Positions 1-10,011 are shown, counted from the first letter of the stretch. The stretch: DNA of 64,000 bases from Planctomycetaceae bacterium (GCA_041398825.1 JAWKTX010000009.1:124001-188000); one strand, 5' to 3'. Notes: generated by a model from the sequence alone, not told the origin. A program made the numbers and translations.

Positions 1-991
1 CGTGAAGCCTGTTGGGCGAAAGGATCATTTTGATCGGCTTTTCGCAGTGGGGACAGTCGACCATGAATGTCGAGGTGACTCGAGTCACCGCACGTAAATT
101 GGGGTTGCAGAGCGACATGTTGCCCAGACGATCAAAGGCGACCGCGGAAGTGCCTTCCGGTATTGCTGCGAGAACAGGCCCGGATTCATCTGCATGCATC
201 GTGATTTCACGGATGACATCTCGACTTTGATCGAAAGACAGCACTGCGATCCTGCCTTCGGGCATGCGGTAGAGCCGAGACGATGCCGCGGGGGCGAAGC
301 CCACAGTCTGCAGAACATCGTTGCTGGCAATTCGGACAACTCGTCCAGACTGCAGCAGGACATAAAATTGGTCTGCACCATTCAATGCCACATCCATCGC
401 AGGTTCTGGCAACCCTGGTAGTTCCCGGAAGTCTCCGAGCGAGTCAAAGATACCCAGTCGGCAAGATGCTCCACCGACTACGGCAATTTTGCCCGTCGTG
501 CTGCGGCAAAAGCCAACAGGGCGGAAGGGGATCGAATGGAGGGTCACGAACACGCCAGACCGTGTCAACTGCACGATGGTACCCCGGGTGTCTGCAGTCG
601 CCTGCCTGTCCCGGGAATCCTGGGTGGCTGGCGAAGGCTGTGCTGTCGCAGTCAGCGCAAGTGTGGTGCCAGCGTCGTCGATGGAAAGCCTGCACAGACC
701 ACTCAGGCCCGTTGCTGCCAGTTCAACCGTTCGGTCTGGGAGCATCCGAAAAACAGATTCGCTGTCAGAATCTGCAACGTAAATTGCCCCATCCGGGGCC
801 ACCTTGATATCGACAGGCCGGATCACCGAAATGGGTATGCGCTCGATGACGGGGCGGGACGGGACCAGAATCGGCTGATGATCGTGCTGCTCCAGTGCTC
901 CAAACCCGCTCTCCGCAAACTCATCCGCAACCGTCCCTTGTGAGATGGCGGAAAGCAGGATTGCGACTTGAAGAGTGATGAATCTCAGCAT
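1..991 (-). CDS. secreted beta-propeller (NHL-like) protein, 3' end cut by window edge
   Basis: The frame opens at an ATG (989-991) and stays open to the left edge, about 330 codons, so the C-terminus is missing. The first about 22 residues form a signal peptide (MLRFITLQVAILLSAI, then a TVA-DE cleavage region). The rest reads like repeated propeller blades: 'DIKVAPDGAIYVADSDSESV', then further 'G.I.V'-type strands. Near the edge is a C-P-H-C motif (CPHCEKP) that could be half of a zinc ribbon or a thiol pair. The function is unknown; an exported or periplasmic scaffold or sensor is an inference from the fold. It is co-directional with the EF-hand gene upstream of it, but a strong terminator lies between them, so it is probably transcribed separately. 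Confidence 0.75.
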   Translation of the reverse strand, partial: MLRFITLQVAILLSAISQGTVADEFAESGFGALEQHDHQPILVPSRPVIERIPISVIRPVDIKVAPDGAIYVADSDSESVFRMLPDRTVELAATGLSGLCRLSIDDAGTTLALTATAQPSPATQDSRDRQATADTRGTIVQLTRSGVFVTLHSIPFRPVGFCRSTTGKIAVVGGASCRLGIFDSLGDFRELPGLPEPAMDVALNGADQFYVLLQSGRVVRIASNDVLQTVGFAPAASSRLYRMPEGRIAVLSFDQSRDVIREITMHADESGPVLAAIPEGTSAVAFDRLGNMSLCNPNLRAVTRVTSTFMVDCPHCEKPIKMILSPNRLH

Positions 992-1106
992 GGACAGGCT
1001 TTAAGCAAATCTAATTCCAAACCTGGAAACCCCGCGAATTATCGATTGGTCAGCCCGTGACGTCAATCAAATCACGCAAAAATGAACAGTCTCATCAGGA
1101 TTCAAC

Positions 1107-1143
1107 ACAAAAAGAAACCCCAGGGTCTGCAGCAGACCTGGGG
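1107..1143 (-). terminator. rho-independent terminator of the EF-hand gene
   Basis: On the minus strand a GC-rich stem (CCCCAGGTCTGC pairing with GCAGACCCTGGGG, one bulged base) is followed by TTTCTTTTTG. It lies about 50 nt beyond the stop codon of the minus-strand EF-hand gene and before the start of the next minus-strand gene. Confidence 0.8.
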
Positions 1144-1195
1144 CATCATTCGAACAGAGTCTCGCTATTTGTCCGAAACGTTGTTTGGGCGATTC

Positions 1196-2338
1196 TTACC
1201 GTCCTTGTGCTGAGGCTTTCTCCATATTTCGAACAAATTCATCCTGACGCATTGGGGCGATACGAATGCCTGCCTGTTCGAACATTGGTCGCAACCGCCG
1301 ACTTTGCTCCCATTCATCCATGTCGATCAGGCCGTTCTGGTTGCGGTCCATCCGACTGAAGTAGCTTGCAGCCATGTCGCTTGAAGAACCGCCTGATCGT
1401 CCATCAGAACGAGAGGATCTGTCACTGCCGGAGCTTCTGGAACCTCGAGAATCAGACGAGCTGCCGGAACCGTTCACGATGATCAAACGATCCTTCTGGA
1501 TCGAAGCGTACAGAAATTCCTCTTCCGATTGCGCCATCGCTGTTTCGTATTCATTCAGTTCGTCGGGGGTCAGAAACGCATCGGAATTCACGTCAATCTC
1601 CTCGAACCGGTCGATATCTTCACGCATGGAGGCGATCCACTCGTGAAAGGCTAATTGCCCATCGAAGTCGATGTCCAGCTCTGTGTATTTTGATGGGAGT
1701 TCAACGATCTGGAAATTATTCTTCTCGCTCTGTCTGTAGGGCGTCAGAGCTGGTTTTCGGGAAGAACTGCGCGGATCAGATCCTGAGGAGCTTGTCATGC
1801 CGCTGCGAAGATCGTTGATAGACGTGCCAGCCTTCAGATCAACACCCCTGGCTTTCATCATGTCTTTGACGAAAGACGGCATTCGGTCCAGCTCTTCCTG
1901 ATCGATCTTTCCATTTCCATTGCGGTCCATCATTGCTGCGAATCGGCTGGATCGATCCTCAGAAGTTCCACCAAACGATGGTGGGCCGCCAAAACCTGGT
2001 GGACCGCCAAACCCTGACGAGCCGCCGAAACTGGGAGGACCTCCCCCAAAACCACCGAAACTCGGAGGGCCACCGGAACCAAAACTCGGCCGCCCGCCGA
2101 ACCCGGATGATCCCGAGCCAAACGACGGAGGACCACCAAACCCCGGCGGGCCTCCTCCAAATCCAGAGCTGCCGCCAAAGCTGGGCCGACCGGAATAGCT
2201 GCCCCGGTCTCCGCCTCGGTCACCGCGATCACGTCCACGATCACCTCTGTCCTGTGCGGAGAGTGGCTGTAGCTGGCAAAGCAGAATCGCCAGGCTTAGC
2301 GTAATCCCAAAGTTTCGGATCAGAAAGTAGCGCGACAT
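1196..2338 (-). CDS. secreted EF-hand protein with Gly/Pro/Ser/Phe low-complexity region
   Basis: 380 residues. A signal peptide (about 1-28, ending PLSAQ) is followed by an Arg/Asp/Gly stretch and a low-complexity region at about 50-125 built from GGPPSFGG / GSSGFGG units. Four EF-hand loops follow: 138-149 (DRNGNGKIDQEE), 222-233 (DIDFDGQLAFHE), 249-260 (DVNSDAFLTPDE) and 331-342 (DRNQNGLIDMDE). The first, second and fourth have the usual D/N-rich ligands and Gly-6; the third has Ala in place of Gly. Calcium binding outside the cytoplasm is therefore likely; a physiological role is not known. It is divergent from the T2SS locus, and its decamer GRPSFGGSSG recurs exactly in the C-terminal tail of the secretin-like protein across the shared promoter region. 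Confidence 0.85.
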   Translation of the reverse strand: MSRYFLIRNFGITLSLAILLCQLQPLSAQDRGDRGRDRGDRGGDRGSYSGRPSFGGSSGFGGGPPGFGGPPSFGSGSSGFGGRPSFGSGGPPSFGGFGGGPPSFGGSSGFGGPPGFGGPPSFGGTSEDRSSRFAAMMDRNGNGKIDQEELDRMPSFVKDMMKARGVDLKAGTSINDLRSGMTSSSGSDPRSSSRKPALTPYRQSEKNNFQIVELPSKYTELDIDFDGQLAFHEWIASMREDIDRFEEIDVNSDAFLTPDELNEYETAMAQSEEEFLYASIQKDRLIIVNGSGSSSDSRGSRSSGSDRSSRSDGRSGGSSSDMAASYFSRMDRNQNGLIDMDEWEQSRRLRPMFEQAGIRIAPMRQDEFVRNMEKASAQGR

Positions 2339-2723
2339 CTGTCCATTCCCTCTGAAGCAATCGCTTCAATCGGATAACGGTGTGATCAAAAAAACAGTAA
2401 TAGCGAAGATGGCAAATGACGCAAAATCACCTGCCAGAGGTTAGAACCCCGGCAGACTATCAAGGATCCGGCAACTTTTCAAAGTTTTAAGACTCCTGAA
2501 ACTTCGGCAGGGGTTTCAGTCTTCGTTGGCCCCGCATCTACGACGGATGATTGGTGTAACCGGCAATTGCTGGACATCGTCGCCGGAGTTTGAGGTTTGT
2601 TGTTCCGCCTCGGGTGTGGGATAGGTCATAATTGACCGCCGGACCTCTCATCTGATGGTTATCTGAACATAAATTCAGGTCCAGACTTGTCTTCAACGAC
2701 AAAATCGACTCGGAAGTGCACAC
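2339..2723. other. divergent intergenic region between EF-hand gene and T2SS locus
   Basis: 385 bp that must hold promoters in both directions. An imperfect stem-loop at about 2490-2523 pairs AGACT..TGAAAC with GTTTCA..GTCT around a 10-nt loop. A GGAAG Shine-Dalgarno lies just before the ATG at 2724. No convincing -10/-35 pair was identified. Confidence 0.5.
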
Positions 2724-5700
2724 ATGACCCCTTACCGTCTTCTACCCGCTTTTGTGTTCCTCGCGACAGTCATCGCCGGGGCAGAATCATTTGCACAGCG
2801 GACACCGTCCGGGGAACTTGATTTGCTTCGCAACGACGAAGTGCGGCAGGAGCTGGGGCTTTCCGAATTGCAGGTCGAGAAACTGACCGAGATACAGAAG
2901 GGGGCAACTCCCGGTACCGAGTTCTTCGCTCCATACCTGGAACGCATGAAAGGCAAGCCTCCCGAGGAAGCGGCGAAAATCAGAGAAGAGCTGAATGCCG
3001 CGGTGGCGGTGGAACGCGTGAAGTTTCAGGAACGCGCTGCTGACGTGCTGACGGATCCACAGCGGAAAGCACTGAGGGCCGCCTATATCAGCCGCGCTGG
3101 AATACGGGCTCTGGGCGATTCGCGGGTTGCTCAGGATCTTGGTTTGAGCGACGAACAGAAAACGCAGATCACAACACTTCTTGAAGAACGCCGGGTGGCC
3201 TCTCGAAATTCGGGTTCGACCGACGAAGAGCGAGACAAGTTCGAGCAGGACTGGGCCACTAAAATACTTGCAGGATTGACGCCGGAACAGAAGACCCAGT
3301 GGGAGAATCAGTCGAAGCCCTCGACGAATCTTGCTTCTGCGCCGGGCACGATTGCGCCGGGGGCTGGCGGAACCGGTACTTCGGGCACGGTTGTCGGCGA
3401 TGTACCTCCGGAGGGAGCTCAGGTGGTGTCGAGCTTTGGTGCCGATGTTGAAATGTCCGACGGGCGAACCGTTGTGGACAAATTCCGGTTCAATTTCGCT
3501 TACGCACCCTGGGAACAGGTACTGAAAGACTTTGCTGCTGCGGCCGGGTACACGCTCGATTTGAATGTGACTCCCCCTGGGACGCTCAGCCATCAGGACG
3601 ACAACGTTTATTCGGCCAGAGAGACTCTGGATATCATGAACGGATACCTACTGCGTAAAGGATTCGCCCTCGTCCTGAAGGATGGTTTTCTGGTCTGTCT
3701 GGATGCAAGAAAAGGTGGCATTCCTCCGACGCTGGTTCCGGATGTGACGCTGGAAGAACTGGAAAAGGTTGGAGATCACGAGATCGTCAGGATTGAAGTA
3801 CCTGTTTCCAACGTTGATGTCGGAGTCATGGCGCAGGAAGTGGAAACTTTGCTGGGGCCAATCGGCAAGATGTCCGCTTTCACTCAAACAGGCACGTTGT
3901 TCATTACAGATGCTGGCGACAACTTGCGTCGGATCACGCGTTTCATCCGGAATGCAATGGAGAAAGACCGGCCCGACGATGCCCTGTTCAAGGTGTATTC
4001 GCTGCGAAATCTGCCAGCGGAAGAAGCGGAGTTCATGTTACTGGCTCAGTTCGGGATGCGTCAGGGGGCCGTGAATGTCAGCGCTTCGAATGATGATCGA
4101 AGCCGCTCGCGCTCCTCGAGCACACCGGCCCCGACACTGGCTTTGCAGGTCTATTCCGACACGCGGACCAACAGTCTGATGGTGACCGGTACAGCAAAGC
4201 AGCAAAAGCTGGTGGAAGAAATTATCAAGGCGATCGACGTTCCTGAGAATCCGGAGATGGCCCAGTTTCGGTCATCGGGACCGTATCTTCGAGTCTACTC
4301 CGTGACGGGTGTTGATGCCCGAGAGATCACAAAGAGTCTGGATGCCATGATGCCGGGTGTGGTCGTGAACGAAGACGGTCGAGCGGGCCGCATTCACATT
4401 TGGGCCACCGCGAAGCAGCATGAACAGATTGAAGAGTGGATCCGACAATTCGATGGGGGTGGTGGTTCCGGATCGGTCGCTGTGATTCCGTTGTTGAAGA
4501 TGGACCCATTGTCCGCGGCCGCGACGCTGCGATCATTGTTTCTCAGTGACGGAGCGGACGCTCCAACGATTGAAACCGACCTCTATACTCGCGTTTTGAT
4601 TATTCGCGGTTCAGCAGAGCAGGTGACACAGATCAAAACTGTACTTGCTCAGCTTGGCGAAGACGGTACAGGTCAGCGGAATGCGGGCGACGGTGGACCG
4701 ATCAGACGCTATAGCCTGATGGGACGTGATCCGAAGGAGTTTCTTGACTTCCTGCAGAATCAATGGAAGTCGTCGGAACCCAATACAATTCGTGTTGTGA
4801 TCCCACGACAGTCAGGACCGATTCGGGAACTGAAAACTCCATCAGGCCCGCTCCCCGGCTCTGAACCGCCGGCAAACAACGCTGCTCCGGACGGGGATGC
4901 CACGACGATGCAGTCCCGGTCTCCACGTTCTGGCTGGGTAGCCACCGGACTGCAGCAGACGGATGCGGGACAGGTACAGAACAACGCAAGTGCGGGAGAA
5001 ATTCAGCCGGAGACGACAAATCCATACGTTGGGGAAGACATCCGGATTCTGGTCAACGGTGACGAGTTGATTCTGATGTCCAACGATGAAGCGGCTCTGG
5101 ATCGTGTGGAATCGATGATGGATATTCTGCAGCAGACACTCCCGTATCGAACCACCTGGACGGTGTTCTATTTGCAGGCTTCGGACGCAACAGAGACAGC
5201 AGCGATGCTGGAGCAACTCTTCCCGAACACGTCCGTCTCCAGCACATCATCCAGTTCCGGATTCAGCTTCGGAGCCATGTTTCAGCCGGTGACCGATGCC
5301 GTATCGAACATGACAGGGCTGTCCGGGTTGAGCAATTCTCCCCAGGCACTGCGTATCATTCCTGATATCCGTTCCAACTCCCTTTTTGTTACGGGCCCCG
5401 AAATGGTCATTCAGGAAATGGAACAAGTGCTGCGAGTGCTTGATTCCAATGAAATTCCAGAGTCGCTTCGGGACATGCAGCCACGCTCAATCATCGTCCA
5501 GTACGCCGATATCGACGAAGTCGCAAAAATTGTAAATGACGTCTTCAAGACCTACACAGAGGCCCCGGCTGGTCGCCAGCAGCAGAACAATCCGTTTGCG
5601 GCGTTAATGGGTGGGGGCGGAGGTCGAGGCAATGAGGCTGCCGCACAAGTGCGAATGACCATCGGAGTTGATCGGCAAACGAGCACATTGATTGTCTCCT

Positions 5701-6107
5701 CCAGCGAATCGATTTTTAATCAGGTGAAACAAGTCGTGGATGGACTGGATGAGTCCGCCTACGCCGCGAACCGAAGTATTCGAATCGTGCCGCTGAAAAA
5801 CGCAGACCCTGCTGTTGTTCAGCAGTCACTGAGTTCCCTCTTTCCGCGCGTCTCGGCCAGCACAACGTCTTCCACCAGCGGTGGATCGTCATCCAGTTCG
5901 GGCTCACCGGGCAATGGCGAACGTCCGCCCGGAAGCTCAAACCAGCAGGATGCTTTTCAGCAGATGATGCAGGAGAGAATGCGGCAGCAATTCGGTGGCG
6001 GCACCAGCGGTCGCCCATCGGGGGGAAGCACGGGCGGACGGCCCTCTTTTGGTGGCAGCAGCGGGCGAGGCGGATTCCCTAGCTTTGGCGGTCGTGGAGG
6101 TCGATGA
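2724..6107 (+). CDS. secretin-N-repeat (GspD-like) protein without visible secretin barrel
   Basis: 1127 residues with a signal peptide (about 1-24). Residues about 30-195 are helical with Spy/CpxP-like LTxxQ-type motifs (LGLSELQ, VLTDPQR, LGLSDEQ, LTPEQK). An STN/N0-like module follows at about 252-328. Then come at least six modules of the secretin N1/N2 (KH-like) type at about 354-415, 421-505, 521-578, 584-647, 811-907 and 920-1010, each ending in a pattern such as 'TNSLMVTGTAKQ'. The typical secretin C-terminal beta-domain is not recognisable. Instead the protein ends in a Ser/Gly-rich linker and a GRPSFGG tail (about 1091-1127). As first gene of the gsp cluster it should be the GspD counterpart, probably periplasmic and linking inner-membrane parts to an outer-membrane pore encoded elsewhere. 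The start is supported by a GGAAG ribosome site. Confidence 0.8.
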   Translation: MTPYRLLPAFVFLATVIAGAESFAQRTPSGELDLLRNDEVRQELGLSELQVEKLTEIQKGATPGTEFFAPYLERMKGKPPEEAAKIREELNAAVAVERVKFQERAADVLTDPQRKALRAAYISRAGIRALGDSRVAQDLGLSDEQKTQITTLLEERRVASRNSGSTDEERDKFEQDWATKILAGLTPEQKTQWENQSKPSTNLASAPGTIAPGAGGTGTSGTVVGDVPPEGAQVVSSFGADVEMSDGRTVVDKFRFNFAYAPWEQVLKDFAAAAGYTLDLNVTPPGTLSHQDDNVYSARETLDIMNGYLLRKGFALVLKDGFLVCLDARKGGIPPTLVPDVTLEELEKVGDHEIVRIEVPVSNVDVGVMAQEVETLLGPIGKMSAFTQTGTLFITDAGDNLRRITRFIRNAMEKDRPDDALFKVYSLRNLPAEEAEFMLLAQFGMRQGAVNVSASNDDRSRSRSSSTPAPTLALQVYSDTRTNSLMVTGTAKQQKLVEEIIKAIDVPENPEMAQFRSSGPYLRVYSVTGVDAREITKSLDAMMPGVVVNEDGRAGRIHIWATAKQHEQIEEWIRQFDGGGGSGSVAVIPLLKMDPLSAAATLRSLFLSDGADAPTIETDLYTRVLIIRGSAEQVTQIKTVLAQLGEDGTGQRNAGDGGPIRRYSLMGRDPKEFLDFLQNQWKSSEPNTIRVVIPRQSGPIRELKTPSGPLPGSEPPANNAAPDGDATTMQSRSPRSGWVATGLQQTDAGQVQNNASAGEIQPETTNPYVGEDIRILVNGDELILMSNDEAALDRVESMMDILQQTLPYRTTWTVFYLQASDATETAAMLEQLFPNTSVSSTSSSSGFSFGAMFQPVTDAVSNMTGLSGLSNSPQALRIIPDIRSNSLFVTGPEMVIQEMEQVLRVLDSNEIPESLRDMQPRSIIVQYADIDEVAKIVNDVFKTYTEAPAGRQQQNNPFAALMGGGGGRGNEAAAQVRMTIGVDRQTSTLIVSSSESIFNQVKQVVDGLDESAYAANRSIRIVPLKNADPAVVQQSLSSLFPRVSASTTSSTSGGSSSSSGSPGNGERPPGSSNQQDAFQQMMQERMRQQFGGGTSGRPSGGSTGGRPSFGGSSGRGGFPSFGGRGGR

Positions 6108-6188
6108 TCCACAGTCCGTTGCATTCACGATATTCGTCTGTCGAATATGACTCTCCGAACGTTTCAACAATCCATCTGAAAAATCACC

Positions 6189-7874
6189 ATGGATCTCGGT
6201 CAGCTGTTAATTCGAGAAGGTCTGGTCACCCCGGAGCAGGTTAGTCTGGCTCGCGAAACTCAGGCGGGTGTGCGCATTGATCAGGCGCTGATCAAGATGG
6301 GTGTGGTAACGGAAGATGCCGTGCTTCGCGCCGCCGCGGAAGAATTCGGGATGGAATATGTGGACCTGAAAGATGTGGAGATCGACACGGAGTTGCTCGC
6401 CACATTTCCGACGTCCTCAATCTACCGACATTCGTTGCTGCCTCTTTACAGAGAGAATGGCCACGTGGTGGTCGCAACGGGGGATCCGCTGAGTCTGGAG
6501 GGGCTCGACGAGCTCAGCACCGTGACAGGTTTACGTCTGGAACCTGTGCTGACGCGGAGCGGGGAACTTGGCAACCGGATCAACGAACTGTTGGGGGTCG
6601 GCGGAGATACGATCAACCAGCTGGTGCGCCGACGAAGCGAAGAAGGGATCGAACTGCTCGAAGAAATCGAAGAAGATTTCGGCGAGCTGGCCGAAGGTGC
6701 TCAGGCGCCGTCTGTCATACGGCTGGTCAATGAACTGCTGATGGAAGCCGTCAAACAGCAGACGAGCGATATCCATATCGAGCCGCAGGAAAACGGTCTC
6801 CGGGTACGTTACCGAATGGATGGTCTGCTTCGGGTCCAGCCTGTCCCTCAGGAGATCTTTCATTTCTATTCGGCCATCGTTACGCGACTCAAAATTATGT
6901 CGCACCTGAACATCGCTGAGAAACGCCTGCCTCAGGACGGACGAATCAAACTTCGCGTCGCCGGACGTGAAGTGGATGTGCGTGTTTCCATCATTCCTAT
7001 GCTGCACGGCGAAGGCGTGGTGATGCGTCTGCTTGACAAAGCTCGCATGAAATTCGACCTCAAGAATGTCGGTATGCCGCCGACCTGCATGGGGATTTTT
7101 CGGCAGCTGATCGATATGCCTCACGGGATCGTGCTGGTAACAGGACCCACCGGCAGTGGTAAGTCAACAACGCTTTACAGCGCTCTGAATGAGATCAAGG
7201 ACCCGGCGACCAAAATTATTACCGTCGAAGATCCTGTTGAATATCACATGGATGGGATCAGCCAGATTCAGGTGCACAGCCGAATCGGGCTGACGTTTGC
7301 CGCTGCACTCCGGAGCATACTGCGACACGACCCGGACGTGGTGCTTATCGGGGAAATTCGAGACGGCGAAACAGCCCAGAGTGCGATTCAGGCGTCGCTC
7401 ACCGGGCATCTGGTTTTCAGTACGCTGCATACGAACGATGCCCCCAGCGCTTTCACTCGACTTGTGGACATGGGTGTCGAACCGTACCTGGTGGCAAGCA
7501 CTGTCGAAGGAGTTCTGGCCCAGCGACTCGTGCGCCGTCTCTGTCCGCATTGCAGAAAACAAACTCCGATTGACAAAGTTGACATCCCTGTCGATTTCCC
7601 GGAGCCGCGACCTGACTTCGTCTACGAGCCTGCAGGGTGTCGGGAATGTCGTGACACAGGGTACAGCGGACGAATTGGAGTATTTGAACTGCTTCGAACT
7701 GACCCCACCATTCAGCGAATGTGTGCAGAACAACGCAGTAGCACTGACATTCGTGACTACGCCCTGACTGCAGGTATGACGACGCTTCGGTCAAGTGGAT
7801 GGGAACAAGTCATGGCTGGCGTCACCAGCGTTGATGAAGTCGTTCGAATTACCCGTGGGGACATCGTGGCCTGA
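6189..7874 (+). CDS. gspE: type II secretion ATPase GspE
   Basis: 561 residues, the usual length. It is the cytoplasmic hexameric ATPase that drives pseudopilus assembly. The N-terminal MshEN/GspE_N domain covers about 1-145. The catalytic domain has Walker [10 protein letters not shown] at 319-327 (Lys325), an Asp-box/Walker B region around '[12 protein letters not shown]' (about 381-392), and the C-terminal tetracysteine zinc motif CPHC (about 452) with CREC (about 484). It is 81 nt downstream of the secretin-like gene and 88 nt upstream of gspF, all co-directional. The family includes PilB/MshE; assignment to T2SS rests on the pseudopilin set that follows. Confidence 0.95.
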   Translation: MDLGQLLIREGLVTPEQVSLARETQAGVRIDQALIKMGVVTEDAVLRAAAEEFGMEYVDLKDVEIDTELLATFPTSSIYRHSLLPLYRENGHVVVATGDPLSLEGLDELSTVTGLRLEPVLTRSGELGNRINELLGVGGDTINQLVRRRSEEGIELLEEIEEDFGELAEGAQAPSVIRLVNELLMEAVKQQTSDIHIEPQENGLRVRYRMDGLLRVQPVPQEIFHFYSAIVTRLKIMSHLNIAEKRLPQDGRIKLRVAGREVDVRVSIIPMLHGEGVVMRLLDKARMKFDLKNVGMPPTCMGIFRQLIDMPHGIVLVTGPTGSGKSTTLYSALNEIKDPATKIITVEDPVEYHMDGISQIQVHSRIGLTFAAALRSILRHDPDVVLIGEIRDGETAQSAIQASLTGHLVFSTLHTNDAPSAFTRLVDMGVEPYLVASTVEGVLAQRLVRRLCPHCRKQTPIDKVDIPVDFPEPRPDFVYEPAGCRECRDTGYSGRIGVFELLRTDPTIQRMCAEQRSSTDIRDYALTAGMTTLRSSGWEQVMAGVTSVDEVVRITRGDIVA

Positions 7875-7962
7875 CTTGCATCCGGTCAGGTTAACCTGCG
7901 GCCGGACTCGGACGTGGGATTGATGGACATCAACTGACGAAACGCGTTTCTGCTGAACAATC

Positions 7963-9171
7963 ATGCCCGATTTTGAATATATCGCTCGAGAACTCTCCGG
8001 GAAGCAGGTAACAGGGACCCTGTCGGCTTCAACGGAACAGGATGCTTTGACTGCACTGGCAGGCCGAAGTCTGTTTCCGGTGCGAGTCAGTTTGTCCGAA
8101 GGTTCAAAGAAGCAGGCGGCGACAGGAAGTAAACGCGTCGGACTTCGACATCTGACCGTTTTTTACAACCAGCTGGCCGATCTGCTGCGTTCCGGCGTAC
8201 CCCTGCTGCGGTCTCTGCAGTTGCTGGAAGACCAGACTTCCAATCCATCGCTTCGATATGTCATTCAGGATGTTCGGGAGCAGGTTGCGGACGGAACACG
8301 GCTGAATGACGCGATGCGGCGTCATCCCAAAGCGTTCAACTATCTGACAGTCAGTATGGTAAAAGCTGGCGAAGAGGGTGGATTCCTGGAGGAGGTGCTC
8401 GCTCGAATTGCCATGTTCAATGATCATCAGGAAGAGCTTCGCGGACGGGTCACAGGTGCGATGATCTACCCGGTATTCCTGATGACAATTGGCTCGGCCA
8501 TCGTTTCCGTCATGATGATTTGGTTTGTGCCGCAGTTCGCTGAAATATTTAAGACCATGCGAGAAAAAGGGACGCTGCCAGGGGCTACGACGGCGTTACT
8601 TTCCATCAGCGACTTCCTGCAGCAATGGTGGATCCTAATGGCCATCGTGCTGATCGGCAGCGTTGCAGGGCTGATTGTCTACAGCGGGACGGAAGAAGGC
8701 AGCCGCAATATGGATCGCTGGAAATTGAAGCTCCCCGGGCTGGGGGGGATTCTTCAGAGTTTGGCCGTTGCCCGTTTCTGCCGCATGCTCGGAACCCTTC
8801 TGAAAAATGGCGTCCCAATTTTGCAGTCACTTCGCATTGCGAAAGATGCCAGCGGCAACATTGTTCTGGCGGAGGCGATTGGAAATGCCGCTGACAATGT
8901 AAGTAGTGGTCAGTCGCTGGCCGTGCCGCTGCGAGCCAGTGGGCAATTTTCGCGGGAACTGGTAGAGATGATCGCTGTCGGTGAAGAGTCCAACAATCTG
9001 GAGAACGTGCTGATTGGCGTCGCGGACAACATGGAAAAACGTACCAGCCGCAGGATTGATATGGTTGTTCGTATGCTGGAACCGATTCTCCTGCTGATCA
9101 TGGCGGCTGTCGTGACCTTCGTAATTGCCGCTTTGCTTCTTCCGGTTCTGAACATGTCCCAGAATGCCTGA
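7963..9171 (+). CDS. gspF: type II secretion inner-membrane platform protein GspF
   Basis: 402 residues, standard for GspF/PilC. It is the polytopic inner-membrane platform that couples GspE to pseudopilin extraction. The two repeated cytoplasmic T2SF domains are visible: about 60-165 contains 'LADLLRSGVPLLRSLQLLED', and the second (about 265-375) contains 'MLGTLLKNGVPILQSLRIA'. Three hydrophobic segments lie at about 168-195, 222-242 and the C-terminus (ILLLIMAAVVTFVIAALLLP). It lies directly after gspE with no terminator between them. Confidence 0.95.
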   Translation: MPDFEYIARELSGKQVTGTLSASTEQDALTALAGRSLFPVRVSLSEGSKKQAATGSKRVGLRHLTVFYNQLADLLRSGVPLLRSLQLLEDQTSNPSLRYVIQDVREQVADGTRLNDAMRRHPKAFNYLTVSMVKAGEEGGFLEEVLARIAMFNDHQEELRGRVTGAMIYPVFLMTIGSAIVSVMMIWFVPQFAEIFKTMREKGTLPGATTALLSISDFLQQWWILMAIVLIGSVAGLIVYSGTEEGSRNMDRWKLKLPGLGGILQSLAVARFCRMLGTLLKNGVPILQSLRIAKDASGNIVLAEAIGNAADNVSSGQSLAVPLRASGQFSRELVEMIAVGEESNNLENVLIGVADNMEKRTSRRIDMVVRMLEPILLLIMAAVVTFVIAALLLPVLNMSQNA

Positions 9172-9487
9172 TTGAGGTGTCGCGTTCGAGTGAAGCCACC
9201 TCCCTTTTGCTGATTCACTGCGTCGAAAAGATGACCCGGTTTTTGGTGCATCTCGTTCTGTAACTCCGACAAATCACAGACAAAATCGAAGAATTTGGCG
9301 ATCTGAACGATATCCCCGGTAGCGTCCGGGGTTTGAAAAAGAGTGCTATCACTCCGGACAAGTTATTTCACCTCCTACCCACCCCGGCTAACCTACCTCA
9401 GTCGTTCAGTGTCGAGTCGGATTTCTGTATTCGCGTCGTGACTGAGCCCAATAACAATTTTCTTCGGAAACAACGGATTAGAGAGTC
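9172..9487. other. gap between gspF and gspG with a small stem-loop
   Basis: 316 bp without a gene, unusually long for this otherwise compact locus. It holds a perfect stem CCCCGG-TAGCGT-CCGGGG (9314-9331) followed by TTTGAAAAAG, and a small inverted repeat GAGTG-CTAT-CACTC (9341-9354). It may hold an internal promoter, or a weak attenuator or processing site that lets the major pseudopilin be expressed at its own level. Confidence 0.4.
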
Positions 9488-9973
9488 ATGAAGAAGTCAT
9501 CGATTCGAAGTGCAGCGGCTCCGCAAAGAAGCCGCAGCGCCTTCACGCTTTTAGAACTGCTGATTGTACTGGCGATCATTCTGGTCATTGCCGCCATGGT
9601 TGTTCCCAACCTCGTCACCAGTCAGGGCGAAGCCATGATCAAGGTTGCAAAGGCCAACATCAAGTCTCTCGAAGATGTTGCCAAGCGATACGCAGTTGAC
9701 CATGACGCCAGCTATTATATTGGCAGCGGACAGGACGCGTGGAACGAGTTTATGGCCCCACAGCCTTATCGGGATCGTCAACTGAAGCCATATTTTGAAG
9801 ACATCCCTCTGGATCCATGGGGTAATCTTTACGGGTATGAATGGGACGGAACAGGGCACAGCAAAGTCTCCAATGCTGCAAAGCCGGCGATCTGGTCGTT
9901 CGGTCCGAATAAGCAGGACGATGGTGGCAGTGGCGACGACATTAACAACTGGACGACAAGTGCCGCCCAGTAA
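9488..9973 (+). CDS. gspG: major pseudopilin GspG
   Basis: 161 residues. It is the main subunit of the T2SS pseudopilus. A short basic leader precedes the class III signal, cleaved before F in 'SA|FTLLELLIVLAI', with Glu at position +5 and a long hydrophobic helix. The GspG hallmark 'PLDPWGNLYGYEW' is present, and an Asp/Gly-rich C-terminus (DDGGSGDD) matches the calcium-binding loop region of GspG. The residue before the cleavage site is Ala instead of the usual Gly. It is flanked by stem-loops on both sides, consistent with separate control of the most abundant component. Confidence 0.93.
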   Translation: MKKSSIRSAAAPQRSRSAFTLLELLIVLAIILVIAAMVVPNLVTSQGEAMIKVAKANIKSLEDVAKRYAVDHDASYYIGSGQDAWNEFMAPQPYRDRQLKPYFEDIPLDPWGNLYGYEWDGTGHSKVSNAAKPAIWSFGPNKQDDGGSGDDINNWTTSAAQ

Positions 9974-10011
9974 GATTCAATCGGCCGGAATCTGGCCAGC
10001 CTGATCTGACT

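Noticed and set aside
283..943. Long plus-strand frames opposite the first gene
   Set aside because: They oppose a continuous minus-strand frame with a signal peptide and propeller repeats; the plus-strand translations have no recognisable features.
1920..2304. Pro-rich and other open frames antisense or in alternate frames to the SFGG repeats
   Set aside because: They exist only because the GGN-rich repeats lack stops in other frames; no signal, ribosome site or family match.
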